Shown: positions 1 to 8,518, counted from the stretch's first letter. The stretch is 40,361 nt of DNA from Roseibium sp. (GCA_017643925.1 JAEPML010000032.1:1-40361), one strand, 5' to 3'. Numbers and translations are program-made. The notes: a model not told the origin generated them from the letters alone.

Positions 1-1
1 A

Positions 2-55
2 TACCGCGCCCGCCGCGCCAGGGCACGTGCGGAAGGTGTCGCAGACGGTGATTGA
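2..55 (+). CDS. C-terminal tail of an unidentified upstream gene (partial)
   Basis: An open frame enters from the left edge and ends at a TGA at 53-55, 23 bases before the GTG of the next reading frame. The 17 residues are rich in Arg and Ala and carry no recognisable motif. A real gene end in front of a well-spaced start is plausible, but a chance open frame in GC-rich DNA is equally possible. Confidence 0.2.
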   Translation, partial: YRARRARARAEGVADGD

Positions 56-78
56 TCCGAAAACATCCGGAGGACACT

Positions 79-132
79 GTGCCAAAGCCGCTTGAGGGCA
101 TTCGCGTCCTCGATCTGACAAATGTTCAATAG
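79..132 (+). pseudogene. Remnant 5' end of a CaiB/BaiF family CoA-transferase gene
   Basis: A GTG start at 79 is preceded by GGAGG at 69-73 and opens a frame reading (V/M)PKPLEGIRVLDLTNVQ before a TAG at 130-132. The stretch PLEGIRVLDLTNV is the typical N-terminus of family III (CaiB/BaiF, formyl-CoA transferase-like) enzymes, which usually run about 400 residues and continue with an LAGP-type motif. Here the similarity stops abruptly after 16 codons and nothing downstream resembles the family. I read it as the start of a gene whose body was deleted. Alternatives are chance similarity, or a programmed short peptide, which I consider unlikely. Confidence 0.5.
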
Positions 133-169
133 GCTCTTGTGAAACGTTTAGCCAATGGCGAAGAAGAGG

Positions 170-199
170 CGACGCACCCTCACGCAGGGTTGCGTCGCT
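170..199. terminator. Strong GC-rich hairpin between gene remnants
   Basis: GCGACGCACCCT at 170-181 pairs with AGGGTTGCGTCGC at 187-199 through a 12-bp stem with one bulged T and a five-base loop (CACGC). Neither side has a clear T-run. It lies 75 bases beyond the stop of the leftward ORF at 275-508 and 37 bases past the CoA-transferase remnant, so it could end transcripts from either direction. Confidence 0.4.
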
Positions 200-274
200 T
201 GTAGGTAGATCGGCTGGGTTGATCTCGTCCGGAGAAGCGTACAACTGCCTGTTGGACAATCGCGACCGGTTTTG

Positions 275-508
275 TCAGTGCAGAGAGAGCAGGATCTCCA
301 GGTCGCGGCTGTTCAGGCGCTGCATCAGCACCTGTTCTTCGCGGTTGAGACCTCGGCCTTCGGCAATGTGGTCGCGGATCGTCCGGGCAACCTGGCTTGT
401 AGATTGGTAATAGAGATCCGGGTTCTCGCGGCTCACTTCGTTCACCAGCCGGCGAAGCAGAACCTTTTGCCTTTCCCCATCGGTCTCGGATTTCTTGTCT
501 TGCAGCAT
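275..508 (-). CDS. Small hypothetical protein, 77 aa
   Basis: I do not recognise this protein. It is charged and predicted helical throughout, with no signal peptide or membrane segment. The C-terminal half (LNREEQVLMQRLNSRDLEI) has the regular Leu/Arg/Glu spacing of a real amphipathic helix, and this is why I prefer this strand over the opposite-strand ORFs, whose products look random. The ATG at 506-508 has only a weak upstream purine stretch. It stands alone, facing away from the next gene. Function unknown; coding status moderately supported. Confidence 0.5.
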   Translation of the reverse strand: MLQDKKSETDGERQKVLLRRLVNEVSRENPDLYYQSTSQVARTIRDHIAEGRGLNREEQVLMQRLNSRDLEILLSLH

Positions 509-656
509 AACGGGCCTAACTGTTCAGTGTCATGACCGTATAGGTAGGGCGCTGAGTGGCGCGGTGTACCCTGCCCCGGAAATGACAATGCGCTCTGTTT
601 GACAATCGCCCTGGTGAGTTCTGCAGGGCCTCCCGCGTTCCAAGGGATACGTGCTG

Positions 657-1292
657 ATGACCGACAGTCTAAAGACGCTGTTTCGGCGCTTCGTGAGCGC
701 CAGGTCACCCGACATCGAGACCGCGGCTCACGACAACAAGACCAGAATTCCTTTTTCAGACCGAATAGACGTGTTGAACACTGACCCCTACCTTATGGTC
801 GCCGATGCCGAACTGCGTCTGATTTCAGTCTTTGACGACCTTCGTTATGACCGTGCTGACCTTGACATATTGTCGGGTCCAATGCGGCGTCGAGCGCTGA
901 CCGGGTTGACGCCGCTCGGTTTCAAACAACGCTCGGGTTCGGTCATCGAAAACAAAGCCGAGGACATTCGCATCCACATGCCGAAGTTCCGCGCACTCGG
1001 CGTGTCGCCCTTTGACGCACTCCGCGACACGCCTTTCAGAACGCAGGACTATGCCCTGCTGACCCCGACACAGGCAGCAGCGCAGATCATCACCGGATAC
1101 CCAACGGAAACCGCGTTGGAGAAGCTTTCGGTGCTGGTCGTCAAACACCCGGTCAATCTTTTGCGTCTTTTCGATTTCCTCGAACCGGACCCCTCGCATC
1201 AGGCGTTCAGGGACGCTTTGGGACAATTGGTCTATCTCCAGCGCAAGGCGGTTTCCAGGGAACCCTTGAAAACCCGCCGCGCCCTGCGATAG
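657..1292 (+). CDS. Hypothetical protein, about 211 aa
   Basis: No family recognised. The product is soluble-looking, with no signal peptide or TM segment. The central part (YLMVADAELRLISVFDDLRYDRADLDIL) alternates hydrophobic and acidic residues like a folded domain, and the C-terminal 60 residues look helical and basic. I place the start at the ATG at 657; a GTG at 651 is also possible because AAGGG at 642-646 lies between ideal distances for the two. A perfect -35 hexamer TTGACA occurs at 599-604, though the matching -10 is poor. A 180-aa ORF covers the other strand but has a composition typical of an antisense shadow. Confidence 0.6.
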   Translation: MTDSLKTLFRRFVSARSPDIETAAHDNKTRIPFSDRIDVLNTDPYLMVADAELRLISVFDDLRYDRADLDILSGPMRRRALTGLTPLGFKQRSGSVIENKAEDIRIHMPKFRALGVSPFDALRDTPFRTQDYALLTPTQAAAQIITGYPTETALEKLSVLVVKHPVNLLRLFDFLEPDPSHQAFRDALGQLVYLQRKAVSREPLKTRRALR

Positions 1293-1359
1293 GCGACCGG
1301 CTATCTCGCAGAACTTTGCGAAACTTGCCCTGGGCCGGTCGACACGGGTAACGTTGACG

Positions 1360-1722
1360 ATGTTCAAATCACTCTCGCCCCCCCTTTCAGCTGTTGTGCT
1401 CGCAGTCTGTAGCCTCGATGTTCAAGCCGCGAACATCGAATGCGTTCATCCGGATGATCCGAACCATACTTTCACGGTTGAAGGCCAACGCGGTGTCTAC
1501 ACCTGGAATGATCATGGTATAGAGCGCTCGCGAGAACTGAATTGTTCTGCCCAAGATGATGGGGCAACGGCCTGCCATGCGTGGGGACAGCAAGGCAGTC
1601 GAGGCAGAAGCGTGATGATCTACAAGATTTTGCCCGACGGAACACTCATAGAGGCAGGTATCTGGGCAATACTCGATGTAAGTCGACTGGTCGCAACGCC
1701 GGGTTTTGAGTGCCGGAGATAA
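1360..1722 (+). CDS. Small exported hypothetical protein, 120 aa
   Basis: From the ATG at 1360 the first 22 residues form a Sec signal peptide (short basic start, hydrophobic core, cleavage near VQA-A). The mature part of about 98 residues has four Cys (IECVHP, LNCSAQ, TACHAW, FECRR), enough for two disulfides in the periplasm. No domain recognised. A TTG two codons upstream (1354) is the other possible start. It lies 67 bases after the preceding gene in the same direction, so the two may be cotranscribed. Exported nature fairly sure; function unknown. Confidence 0.6.
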   Translation: MFKSLSPPLSAVVLAVCSLDVQAANIECVHPDDPNHTFTVEGQRGVYTWNDHGIERSRELNCSAQDDGATACHAWGQQGSRGRSVMIYKILPDGTLIEAGIWAILDVSRLVATPGFECRR

Positions 1723-2023
1723 CAGGACTACCGAACCTAGATTGCCGGACAGGTGTCATTCGGAAAATGCCCCCGTGCGCCTATTAGTGCGTCGGGATCT
1801 CGCCTCTCGCACCTGTTTTCCGGCAGTCGGAAAGGTGTCTGACGCGCCGATTCTTGTGATCTGAACACACGCCAAAACACTTCTTCAGATTTCAATCGAT
1901 TAATCTTCAAACGGCTTATGGACATTGCGTTTGCACTAGAGATAAACACCGGGCGCAGGCTGGGTGAAGCCCCCAAAACCTGCCGATCACTGCGCTGGAA
2001 AGACCTTAAGGGAGTTGTTGGAA
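1723..2023. other. Leader region upstream of gap
   Basis: About 300 bases without a convincing gene. The 79-aa ORF on the minus strand here has no sensible motif and is left out. The stretch 1850-1945 is AT-rich relative to its surroundings and is the probable promoter region of the GAPDH gene; I cannot define hexamers with confidence. Confidence 0.3.
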
Positions 2024-3457
2024 ATGGCGGCTATGGATAATCACTTCGACAATTGGAAGGAACAGCAGTCCGCCGCCGAGCAGATGATCCCGCTGGTTGG
2101 CCACCTCTACCGGGATTACGGCATCAACATCCGCATTTTCGGACGGCGCTTGCTGAACAACTCCGCAATCGAGATCATCAAGGCACACCGCTATGCCCTG
2201 CAGATTACCGGGCAGGAGCTGGAAGTTTCCAAGAGCCTGGAAATCGTCAAGGCGATGCTTCAGATGGACCTCGCCGCGTCCCGCGTCGACCTCGGCAACC
2301 TGTGCCACCGCTACATGGAAGAGGGTGGCGATGTCTCGAGCTTCGTCGAGAAACAGCTCGCCAGCATCAACACCGGCAAGACCTCGATCCTGCAGGAACC
2401 GCAGGACGTCGTTCTTTACGGCTTCGGACGCATTGGCCGTCTCCTCGCCCGCATGCTGATTGAACGTGTCGGCGCCGGCAACAAGATGCGCCTGCGCGCA
2501 ATCGTCGTACGCGGCGGCAAGGAGGGCGACCTCAGGAAGCGCTCCAGCCTCCTGCGGCGGGACTCCGTCCACGGTGCCTTCAGCGGTTCGATTACAGTCG
2601 ACGAAGAGCAGAACGCCATTATCGCGAATGGTAACTACATTCAGGTGATCTACGCCAACTCGCCTGCCGAGGTGGACTACACAAAATACGGCATCCGCAA
2701 TGCGCTTGTGGTCGACAACACAGGCATGTGGCGCGACGAGGAAGGGCTTGGTCAGCACCTGAAATGTCCGGGCGCCTCAAAGGTCATTCTGACCGCACCG
2801 GGCAAAGGCAACATCAAGAACGTCGTCTACGGCGTGAACCATGGTGATGTTACGGCTGACGATGACATTCTGAGCGCCGCCTCCTGCACCACCAATGCGA
2901 TCACGCCGGTGCTGAAAGTGATCAACGACGAGTTCGGGATCGACAACGGCCATGTCGAAACCATCCACGCCTTTACCAACGACCAGAACCTGATCGACAA
3001 CTATCACAAGGGCGATCGCCGTGGCCGCGCCGCGCCGTTGAACATGGTCCTGACGAGCACGGGCGCGGCGAGTGCCGTTGCAAAGTGCCTGCCGGAAATG
3101 AAGGGCAAACTGACCGGCAACGCGGTCAGGGTTCCCGTGCCGAACGTCTCCATGGCCATCCTGAACCTGAATCTCGGGCGCGAGACGACGAGCGAGGAAA
3201 TGAACGACTACCTGCGCGGCATTTCCGTACAATCGTCGATGCAGGACCAGATCGACTACACGGCATCGACCGAGCTGGTCTCGTCCGACCTCGTGGGCTC
3301 CACCCATGCCGGCGTGGTCGACAGCCAGGCCACCATCGTCGACGGCAACCGCCTCGTCCTCTACGTCTGGTACGACAATGAAGCAGGCTACAGCACCCAG
3401 GTGATCCGCCTGATGCAGGAAGTCGCCGGGATGAAATACCCGACGGTTCCGGAGTGA
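2024..3457 (+). CDS. gap: Long-form glyceraldehyde-3-phosphate dehydrogenase, 477 aa
   Basis: Interconverts glyceraldehyde 3-phosphate and 1,3-bisphosphoglycerate with NAD(P) in central carbon metabolism. Residues about 127-477 are a complete GAPDH: Rossmann motif GFGRIGR at 133-139, active-site SCTTN with Cys288, and the ETIHAFT histidine at 315. The first about 125 residues are an extra helical domain (for example MIPLVGHLYRDYGINIRIFG) absent from the usual 330-340-aa enzyme but known in a long-form class, common in gammaproteobacteria. I chose the ATG at 2024, which has AAGGGAG at 2008-2014; the frame is open upstream to a GTG at 1964, but family starts match 2024. It is monocistronic and followed by a hairpin terminator. 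Cofactor preference and direction (glycolytic or gluconeogenic) are not evident. Confidence 0.95.
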   Translation: MAAMDNHFDNWKEQQSAAEQMIPLVGHLYRDYGINIRIFGRRLLNNSAIEIIKAHRYALQITGQELEVSKSLEIVKAMLQMDLAASRVDLGNLCHRYMEEGGDVSSFVEKQLASINTGKTSILQEPQDVVLYGFGRIGRLLARMLIERVGAGNKMRLRAIVVRGGKEGDLRKRSSLLRRDSVHGAFSGSITVDEEQNAIIANGNYIQVIYANSPAEVDYTKYGIRNALVVDNTGMWRDEEGLGQHLKCPGASKVILTAPGKGNIKNVVYGVNHGDVTADDDILSAASCTTNAITPVLKVINDEFGIDNGHVETIHAFTNDQNLIDNYHKGDRRGRAAPLNMVLTSTGAASAVAKCLPEMKGKLTGNAVRVPVPNVSMAILNLNLGRETTSEEMNDYLRGISVQSSMQDQIDYTASTELVSSDLVGSTHAGVVDSQATIVDGNRLVLYVWYDNEAGYSTQVIRLMQEVAGMKYPTVPE

Positions 3458-3575
3458 GGTTGGCTTAAGCGGCTTCTGCTTTCTCCGACACGGTTTTCGC
3501 AACTTGCGCATGGAGTGTGACCAATTGCGATACCGGCATGATGACCGTTTGATCTCCAACCAATCCTAATGAATG

Positions 3576-3605
3576 AAACACCCTCTCCACGCTGGGAGGG
3601 TGTTT
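3576..3605. terminator. Bidirectional intrinsic terminator between gap and the LysR gene
   Basis: AAACACCCTC at 3576-3585 and GAGGGTGTTT at 3596-3605 are a perfect 10-bp inverted repeat with a 10-base loop that can extend the stem by a few pairs. A- and T-rich flanks on both sides fit termination in both directions. gap ends at 3457 and the leftward LysR gene ends at 3713, so both convergent transcripts run into it. Confidence 0.8.
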
Positions 3606-3712
3606 GTGTTTGCCAAGTTCAAGATAACCGCGACACCTGTAGCAACAGAAATCAGAAACCAACGCGCTGCCATCAGAGAACCTCGGGGGTCATGGACCCA
3701 AGAGACCTGTTT

Positions 3713-4639
3713 TTATGCATTCAAGCCCTTCATGAGGTCGAAAACCTGGTCTCGCATCCAGATTGACATGGGTGTCGTATCTGAACGCTTGTGCCAGATG
3801 CCGACAATCAGGGCAGGATCGATCTGCATTGGGGGTTCAAACACTCTTAAATTGAAACTTGCGGCCACCTTGGTAGCCAGTTGGGCAGGCACGAGGGCGA
3901 TCAGATCACTTTCGCTCACAGCGCGGCACACTCCCGAAAAAACCGGCACTGTCATGGCGACCTGCCGCTTCCTACCAACCTTTTCGAGCGCCGCATCCCC
4001 CATCGCGGCGAGGTTACCCTCGGGCGAAAACAGGACATGATGAAGCTTGCAAAACAGCTCCATCGGCATGATGTCTCCGGAAACCAATCCGCTGATATTT
4101 GGATTTGCCGCTCGGGCGATGACATGAAACGGTGAATGAAACAATGGAGCCCGGTTGATCCAGTCCGGTAGTTTGAGGTCCGGAATGAGCGCAATATCCG
4201 CGTTTCGGCGCTCCAGACTTGCGACATAATCATGGGGAACAAGATCCACCAGTTGCGCTCGCAGTCCTGGAGCCTTTCGGTGCAGGAGATCTCCAAGAGG
4301 AGGCATCAACAGTTCGGCAAAGAAGTCGCTGGCCGCAATCCTGAATGTTCCCTTTGAACTTCCCGGATCAAATGCTGCGGGTGGCGTGAGAATGCTCTCG
4401 AGCCGCTCAAGCTCTTCCCGGACAGGCTCCTGAAGAGAAACGGCATAGTCCGTCGCAATCATCCGGTTGCCCTGACGAACAAAAAGCGGGTCTCCCAGCC
4501 CATGTCGCAGGCGAGACAAGGCCCCGGAGACCGCCGATTGGGACATCGACAATCGCTCGCCCGCCTTGACCGTTGTGCCTTCGCGGAACAAGGCATCAAG
4601 AACGCGCAATAAGTTCAGATCGAACGTGGCGAAATTCAT
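3713..4639 (-). CDS. LysR-family transcriptional regulator, 308 aa
   Basis: DNA-binding regulator with an N-terminal winged HTH (about residues 5-62: FDLNLLRVLDALFREGTTVKA followed by MSQSAVSGALSRLR) and a periplasmic-binding-like effector domain (about 85-300), full length for the family. Start at the ATG at 4639, so the protein opens MNFATFDLNLL as usual; an earlier start at 4660 would add seven odd residues. It is divergent from the cupin and GST genes with two related sites in between, the classic arrangement for a LysR activator of its neighbour. The inducer is unknown. Confidence 0.92.
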   Translation of the reverse strand: MNFATFDLNLLRVLDALFREGTTVKAGERLSMSQSAVSGALSRLRHGLGDPLFVRQGNRMIATDYAVSLQEPVREELERLESILTPPAAFDPGSSKGTFRIAASDFFAELLMPPLGDLLHRKAPGLRAQLVDLVPHDYVASLERRNADIALIPDLKLPDWINRAPLFHSPFHVIARAANPNISGLVSGDIMPMELFCKLHHVLFSPEGNLAAMGDAALEKVGRKRQVAMTVPVFSGVCRAVSESDLIALVPAQLATKVAASFNLRVFEPPMQIDPALIVGIWHKRSDTTPMSIWMRDQVFDLMKGLNA

Positions 4640-4645
4640 TTTCGC

Positions 4646-4689
4646 GATACCTTGTATCAAAAGAAACGGTTTGCCTGATACCGTGGTCC
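4646..4689. promoter_or_regulatory. Probable LysR operator pair
   Basis: GATACCTTGTATC at 4646-4658 is a perfect 5-bp inverted repeat around CTT and fits the T-N11-A type of LysR box. A second, imperfect copy, GATACCGTGGTCC, begins at 4677, exactly 31 bp on, about three helical turns. Two same-face sites of unequal quality in the divergent gap are typical of LysR recognition and activation sites. Confidence 0.5.
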
Positions 4690-4749
4690 CAAGCTAACCT
4701 TCTGTCAACGGAAGCGCTTTCGTTTCGATCCAGTGTCAGGAGAGAAACG

Positions 4750-5193
4750 ATGAAAGACCTCACGCAGCTAGACGGCGCCATCGAGTGGCTTGGCGTCAAA
4801 TACAAGACCATCCTGGCCAGAGAACAAACCGGTGGGGCAATGTCGGTCGTTGATAGCCTGTCACCCGTTGGAAGTGGCCCCCCACGTCATGTGCACCAGA
4901 ATGAAGACGAGACATTCGTCATTCTCAGCGGGACCTGCAAGATCTGGATTGAGGGCGAAGAAACATTCGTCGGATCTGGAGAAAGCGTGTTTATCCCACG
5001 CGGCAAGGAACACACGTTCAAGGTTGTCGGGGACGATCCGTGCCGGCATCTGGTCATTCTCACGCCCGGTGGGTTTGAGAGTTTCTTCGAGGATATGGCA
5101 GAGGGCCAGTTCCAGATCCCGACCGACATGCCCGCGATCGAGGCATCTGCCAAGCGGCACAATCTGATCTTCACCGGCCCGCCCCTGGATTGA
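4750..5193 (+). CDS. Cupin-domain protein, 147 aa
   Basis: Single-domain cupin, a small beta-barrel that usually binds a metal. The ligand pattern is visible: His47, His49 and Glu54 in the first motif (RHVHQNEDE) and His88 in the second (GKEHTF), separated by the usual GESVFIPRG strand. The ATG at 4750 has AGGAG at 4738-4742; the frame is open upstream to 4573 across the promoter region, and that extension is not coding-like. It is followed after 4 bases by a GST gene and controlled, presumably, by the divergent LysR. Could be an isomerase, dioxygenase or binding protein; sequence alone does not say. Confidence 0.88.
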   Translation: MKDLTQLDGAIEWLGVKYKTILAREQTGGAMSVVDSLSPVGSGPPRHVHQNEDETFVILSGTCKIWIEGEETFVGSGESVFIPRGKEHTFKVVGDDPCRHLVILTPGGFESFFEDMAEGQFQIPTDMPAIEASAKRHNLIFTGPPLD

Positions 5194-5197
5194 CCTC

Positions 5198-5998
5198 ATG
5201 AGCACAAAACACATCGTCTATCACATACCCGTTTGCCCGTTCTCGCAACGCATCGAAATACTCCTGGCCTTGCGCGGGCAGGAAGACGCTGTCGAGTTTC
5301 GGGTTGTTGACATTACCAAGCCGCGCGATCCTGAACTCCTCGCCAAGACGCGCGGCACGACGGCCTTTCCGGTTCTCGAAACTGCAGATGGCGTCATCCT
5401 GAAGGAGAGCCTGGTAATTCTACGCTACCTTGATGAAGCGCTGGATGGTCCAATGCTCCGGCGCAGTGATCCGGTAGAACATGCGATCGAGTCCATGCTT
5501 GTCACCAGGGAAGGCCCGTTCACCATGGCGGGATACCTTTTTGTCATGAACCAGGACGCTGACCGCAGAGACGAATTCAACGAAAAGCTGCTGTCCGTTT
5601 ATCGGGACATCAATGCTTTCTTGTTCGATCAGAACAGAAAAGGGCCCTGGCTTTTTGGTGATTTCGGCCTGGCCGAAGCCGTCTTTACACCGATGTTCAA
5701 GAGGTTCTGGTTTCTGGACTACTATGAAGGGTTCGAGTTACCGGACAGCGAAGACTACCACCGCGTTCGTCAATGGCGCGACGCCTGCATGGCTCATACC
5801 TCAACGTGTCAAGTGACCGAGGAAGAAGTCGTAAAGCTTTATTACGACTATGCTCTGGGCGCCGGGAACGGCGCTCTCATTGAAGGCCGTTCGGTCTCCA
5901 GCTTTGCGTTCGAGCCAAAGTGGCAAATGCGCCCCTGGCCACCTCGAGACAAATATTCGGGAACAGCCAGTGATGCGACACTGGGACTTGTCGGCTAG
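5198..5998 (+). CDS. Glutathione S-transferase family protein, 266 aa
   Basis: N-terminal thioredoxin-fold domain (about 4-82) with the CPFSQR motif at 13-18, cis-Pro in FPVL at 58-59 and the gamma-glutamyl-binding ES pair at 70-71, then an all-helical C-terminal domain. The CPxS motif suggests a Cys-type omega/beta-like GST acting in thiol transfer or deglutathionylation. A C-terminal extension of about 50 residues, rich in Trp/Pro (MRPWPPRDKY), is longer than in most bacterial GSTs. Start ATG 5198 lies 4 bases after the cupin stop with no strong ribosome binding site, which suggests translational coupling. With cupin and LysR it looks like a small detoxification or redox unit. Confidence 0.88.
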   Translation: MSTKHIVYHIPVCPFSQRIEILLALRGQEDAVEFRVVDITKPRDPELLAKTRGTTAFPVLETADGVILKESLVILRYLDEALDGPMLRRSDPVEHAIESMLVTREGPFTMAGYLFVMNQDADRRDEFNEKLLSVYRDINAFLFDQNRKGPWLFGDFGLAEAVFTPMFKRFWFLDYYEGFELPDSEDYHRVRQWRDACMAHTSTCQVTEEEVVKLYYDYALGAGNGALIEGRSVSSFAFEPKWQMRPWPPRDKYSGTASDATLGLVG

Positions 5999-6129
5999 GC
6001 GTGCCGGATCGCCGGAGTTGGCAAATCTCCACCCGTCTAAGGGCAAGTGTTTCTGAAGACCGGCTTGCGTCGCCTGGCTTGAGGACCTGTGGGCTCTGAC
6101 TGGTTTGCTGAAACCGGCCGACTGTACAG

Positions 6130-7179
6130 CTACTGTTTCACTGGACTTTTTCGAAGCCACACCTTGCAGGCTCCAAACCAGTGTTGGACCAGGTCCATGA
6201 CGCTGTAGGCGAGCGTGATGTAGACGGCGGCGAGCAGTATTTGCAGCACACGGTCGAGCAGTTCGGCTGTAATCACAACGTCTTCCGACACCAGGGCCGG
6301 CCCCGCCAGGAAGAGCATGGCGCTCATGCCGGACCACCAGATCTGGGCGCTGCTGCCCCCTGCCACGATCCGGGTGCCGTAAAAGAAACTCACGGCAAAA
6401 AGCAGCAGCGCCATCATGATCAGCATGGGCACCATCACCAGCACTTCGTAGACAAGGAACACGGTCAGCCCGCCCAGGATGAGATTGGCGATCATGGCTT
6501 CCACACCCTTTTCGACACCTCCACGGCTGTTCATGGCGGTCGCGTAGAGAACGCCGAAAATCAGGGTCAGGAGGTTGGCCCATTCAAAGGCCAGAAACGC
6601 GGCAAACAGGGGCATGGCGACCAGGGTGAAGCGCAGTGCGAGCGGATAGGCGGCAGACAGCGGCAATGCCTTCGCCGGTTCCGGTTCCATCGTTCCCCTG
6701 ACCGGGATCAGCACAAAGGCAATCCAGCTGAAAAGAACGGCCAGAACCACGTTCCAAAGGATCGCCATTCCCACCCCCGAAGCGACTTCGGGATGAACCT
6801 TGATAAGCACCGGCATCACCAGGCAGCCGATCAGGACACCCGTTGTGGCAAAGAAATGCGCACCCGATACCAGGAGGAAAACATAAAGGCGGAACAGAAG
6901 CAGCGAGAACACCGCTACGAAGACGATCGGGTAGGGCACGAAAAGAACCGCAAAACAGTACCCAAGGATGATCGCCAGTGCCGTGGAAACGATCGCATGA
7001 ATTGCGAGCCGGACCGGCAGTGGTGAGGGCTCCTTCAACAAGATGCCGACAAACACCGGCAGCACGTAGGCAAGCGGATAATTGAGGAGCTGGGCAAAGA
7101 CGAAGGACGCTGAAACGCCAAGTGCGAAGCGCAAGGCGTTGCGCAGATAATGATCGGGTAGTGTCGCACCTTGCGTCAT
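6130..7179 (-). CDS. DUF2955 / FUSC-like inner-membrane efflux protein, 349 aa
   Basis: Polytopic membrane protein with about ten predicted TM segments arranged as two five-helix blocks split near residues 165-180 (RGTMEPEPAKALP). This is the build of the DUF2955 branch of the aromatic-acid-exporter/fusaric-acid-resistance-like proteins, without the long cytoplasmic domain of full FUSC proteins. It is the second gene of a leftward pair, 23 bases after an HlyD-type membrane fusion protein, so the two probably form an export pump for small organic molecules. No outer-membrane channel gene is adjacent. Substrate unknown. Confidence 0.82.
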   Translation of the reverse strand: MTQGATLPDHYLRNALRFALGVSASFVFAQLLNYPLAYVLPVFVGILLKEPSPLPVRLAIHAIVSTALAIILGYCFAVLFVPYPIVFVAVFSLLLFRLYVFLLVSGAHFFATTGVLIGCLVMPVLIKVHPEVASGVGMAILWNVVLAVLFSWIAFVLIPVRGTMEPEPAKALPLSAAYPLALRFTLVAMPLFAAFLAFEWANLLTLIFGVLYATAMNSRGGVEKGVEAMIANLILGGLTVFLVYEVLVMVPMLIMMALLLFAVSFFYGTRIVAGGSSAQIWWSGMSAMLFLAGPALVSEDVVITAELLDRVLQILLAAVYITLAYSVMDLVQHWFGACKVWLRKSPVKQ

Positions 7180-7202
7180 GAGCCTCGTGTTCCCGACACG
7201 GA

Positions 7203-8324
7203 TCAGTAGAGGTAGGACGAAAAGGCCACCAGGCGGATCCAGAACGCGCCCAGAGCGTTCAGAAGCGGATTGGAGCCGGTATAGACAATGACATCGACCT
7301 GGGAATTGTACCGCAGCCTGTCGAAATCGGAGGCCCTGTAGGAAGTTTCTCCCGGCCCGATGATCACGGGAAACCGCTGCGGATCCCGCAGCCAGGCCCG
7401 GCTCTGATCTGCTTGCGCCAGGGAACCAACCGCATCTTCCCGGTCTGTCGCGACACCCACGCCCAGGATCTCGACAGCCCCCTCGAACACCTGCCCCGGA
7501 TAGGCGTCGAACGTGAGTTCCACCTTGTCGCCGACCTTCATGTTGCCAAGGTTGTTTTCGGTAAAGAACGCCTCGATCCAGACATCCTCGGAACTGATGA
7601 ACGTCATCAGCGGTTGTCCGGCTGTTGCATAGGTGCCGACATCGATCTCGATATTGGCGACATGTCCACGGCTGGGCGCGGAAAGGCTGGTTCGGGCCAG
7701 ATCAAGCTGGGCATCCTCCAGTCTGGCAAGAGCCGCCTTGACCTCCGGATTTTCAAACCCGCCGGCACCAAGCTGCTCCTGCTCGCGCGCAAGGTCGGCC
7801 TCCTCCTTGGCGACCTGCGCCTCGGCAGTCGCGACGCTTGTCCGGGCCTCGTCTCCCTTGGCCTTGGAGTAGATCCCCTTCTTCTCAAGTGCATAGACGC
7901 GTTCTGCCTGGACACGGGCCTCGTCCAGTTCCGCCTGTGCCTTGACCAGAGCTGCGGTCGCCCCGGCAACGGATGCCGTGCTTGCCCCGACCGACTGGCC
8001 CGCAAGTTCCAGGTCCGCCTCGGCGGCCTTCACGGCAACTTCGAACCGCTTTCTGTCGAGCTCAAACAACGGTTGCCCGGCTTCCACCAGCTGGTTCTGC
8101 GTGACATCCACTTTGCTGACATAACCGGAAACATCCGGTGCAAGGGCAATGACGAAGGCCTGGACACGGCCCGATGCGGTGTAGGGGGTGGTGCGATCGG
8201 CCGCGAGGTACCAGAGGAACAACAGGACGATGGCTGCCAGAAGAACCAGCGTGACCCAACGGACATTCCTTTGCGGATCACTGGCTGGCGCCGCGTCTTG
8301 CGGCACCTCGGTCTCGTCAGTCAT
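7203..8324 (-). CDS. HlyD/EmrA-type membrane fusion protein, 373 aa
   Basis: Periplasmic adaptor of an efflux pump. A single N-terminal TM helix (about 23-42) anchors it. Residues 52-95 form the first half of a biotinyl-lipoyl domain (VIALAPDVSGYVSKVDV...GQPLFELD), a long coiled-coil hairpin runs to about 205, the second lipoyl half follows (SAPSRGHVANIEIDVGTY), and then a beta-barrel region (VWIEAFFTENNLGNMKVGDKVEL). It is first in the operon with the DUF2955 partner. The 194-bp gap to the divergent ABC transporter must hold both promoters, and I saw no convincing hexamers. Confidence 0.92.
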   Translation of the reverse strand: MTDETEVPQDAAPASDPQRNVRWVTLVLLAAIVLLFLWYLAADRTTPYTASGRVQAFVIALAPDVSGYVSKVDVTQNQLVEAGQPLFELDRKRFEVAVKAAEADLELAGQSVGASTASVAGATAALVKAQAELDEARVQAERVYALEKKGIYSKAKGDEARTSVATAEAQVAKEEADLAREQEQLGAGGFENPEVKAALARLEDAQLDLARTSLSAPSRGHVANIEIDVGTYATAGQPLMTFISSEDVWIEAFFTENNLGNMKVGDKVELTFDAYPGQVFEGAVEILGVGVATDREDAVGSLAQADQSRAWLRDPQRFPVIIGPGETSYRASDFDRLRYNSQVDVIVYTGSNPLLNALGAFWIRLVAFSSYLY

Positions 8325-8518
8325 CGGGCGTTCCTTCTCAGCGGCAACCAGTCAGGTCGGAAGCATTCCGCATCTGCGCGGAAAAGAAAAGATGATTTGC
8401 TGGCGTCAGGTTTTCTGCGCCGCGTTCTCACGACGGGACTTGTCAGTGATGGCGTGTTTTACACTCGCGAAAGGTCCCGTCGGTAAACTGCGCAAAACCT
8501 CTTCCAGACGAGAGCCCG

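Noticed and set aside
825..1367. 180-aa minus-strand ORF
   Set aside because: It lies opposite the 211-aa plus-strand gene, and its residue pattern is less protein-like; neither has a known domain, so a small doubt remains.
3465..3662. Minus-strand ORF ending in a helical tail (QLVTLHAQVAKTVSEKAEAA)
   Set aside because: The tail looks like the C-terminus of a phasin-like protein, but the rest runs through the terminator and is not coding-like; at most a tiny gene remnant.
4712..4719. AAGCGCTT palindrome upstream of the cupin gene, LacI-operator-like
   Set aside because: Too short, and no LacI-family gene is nearby.
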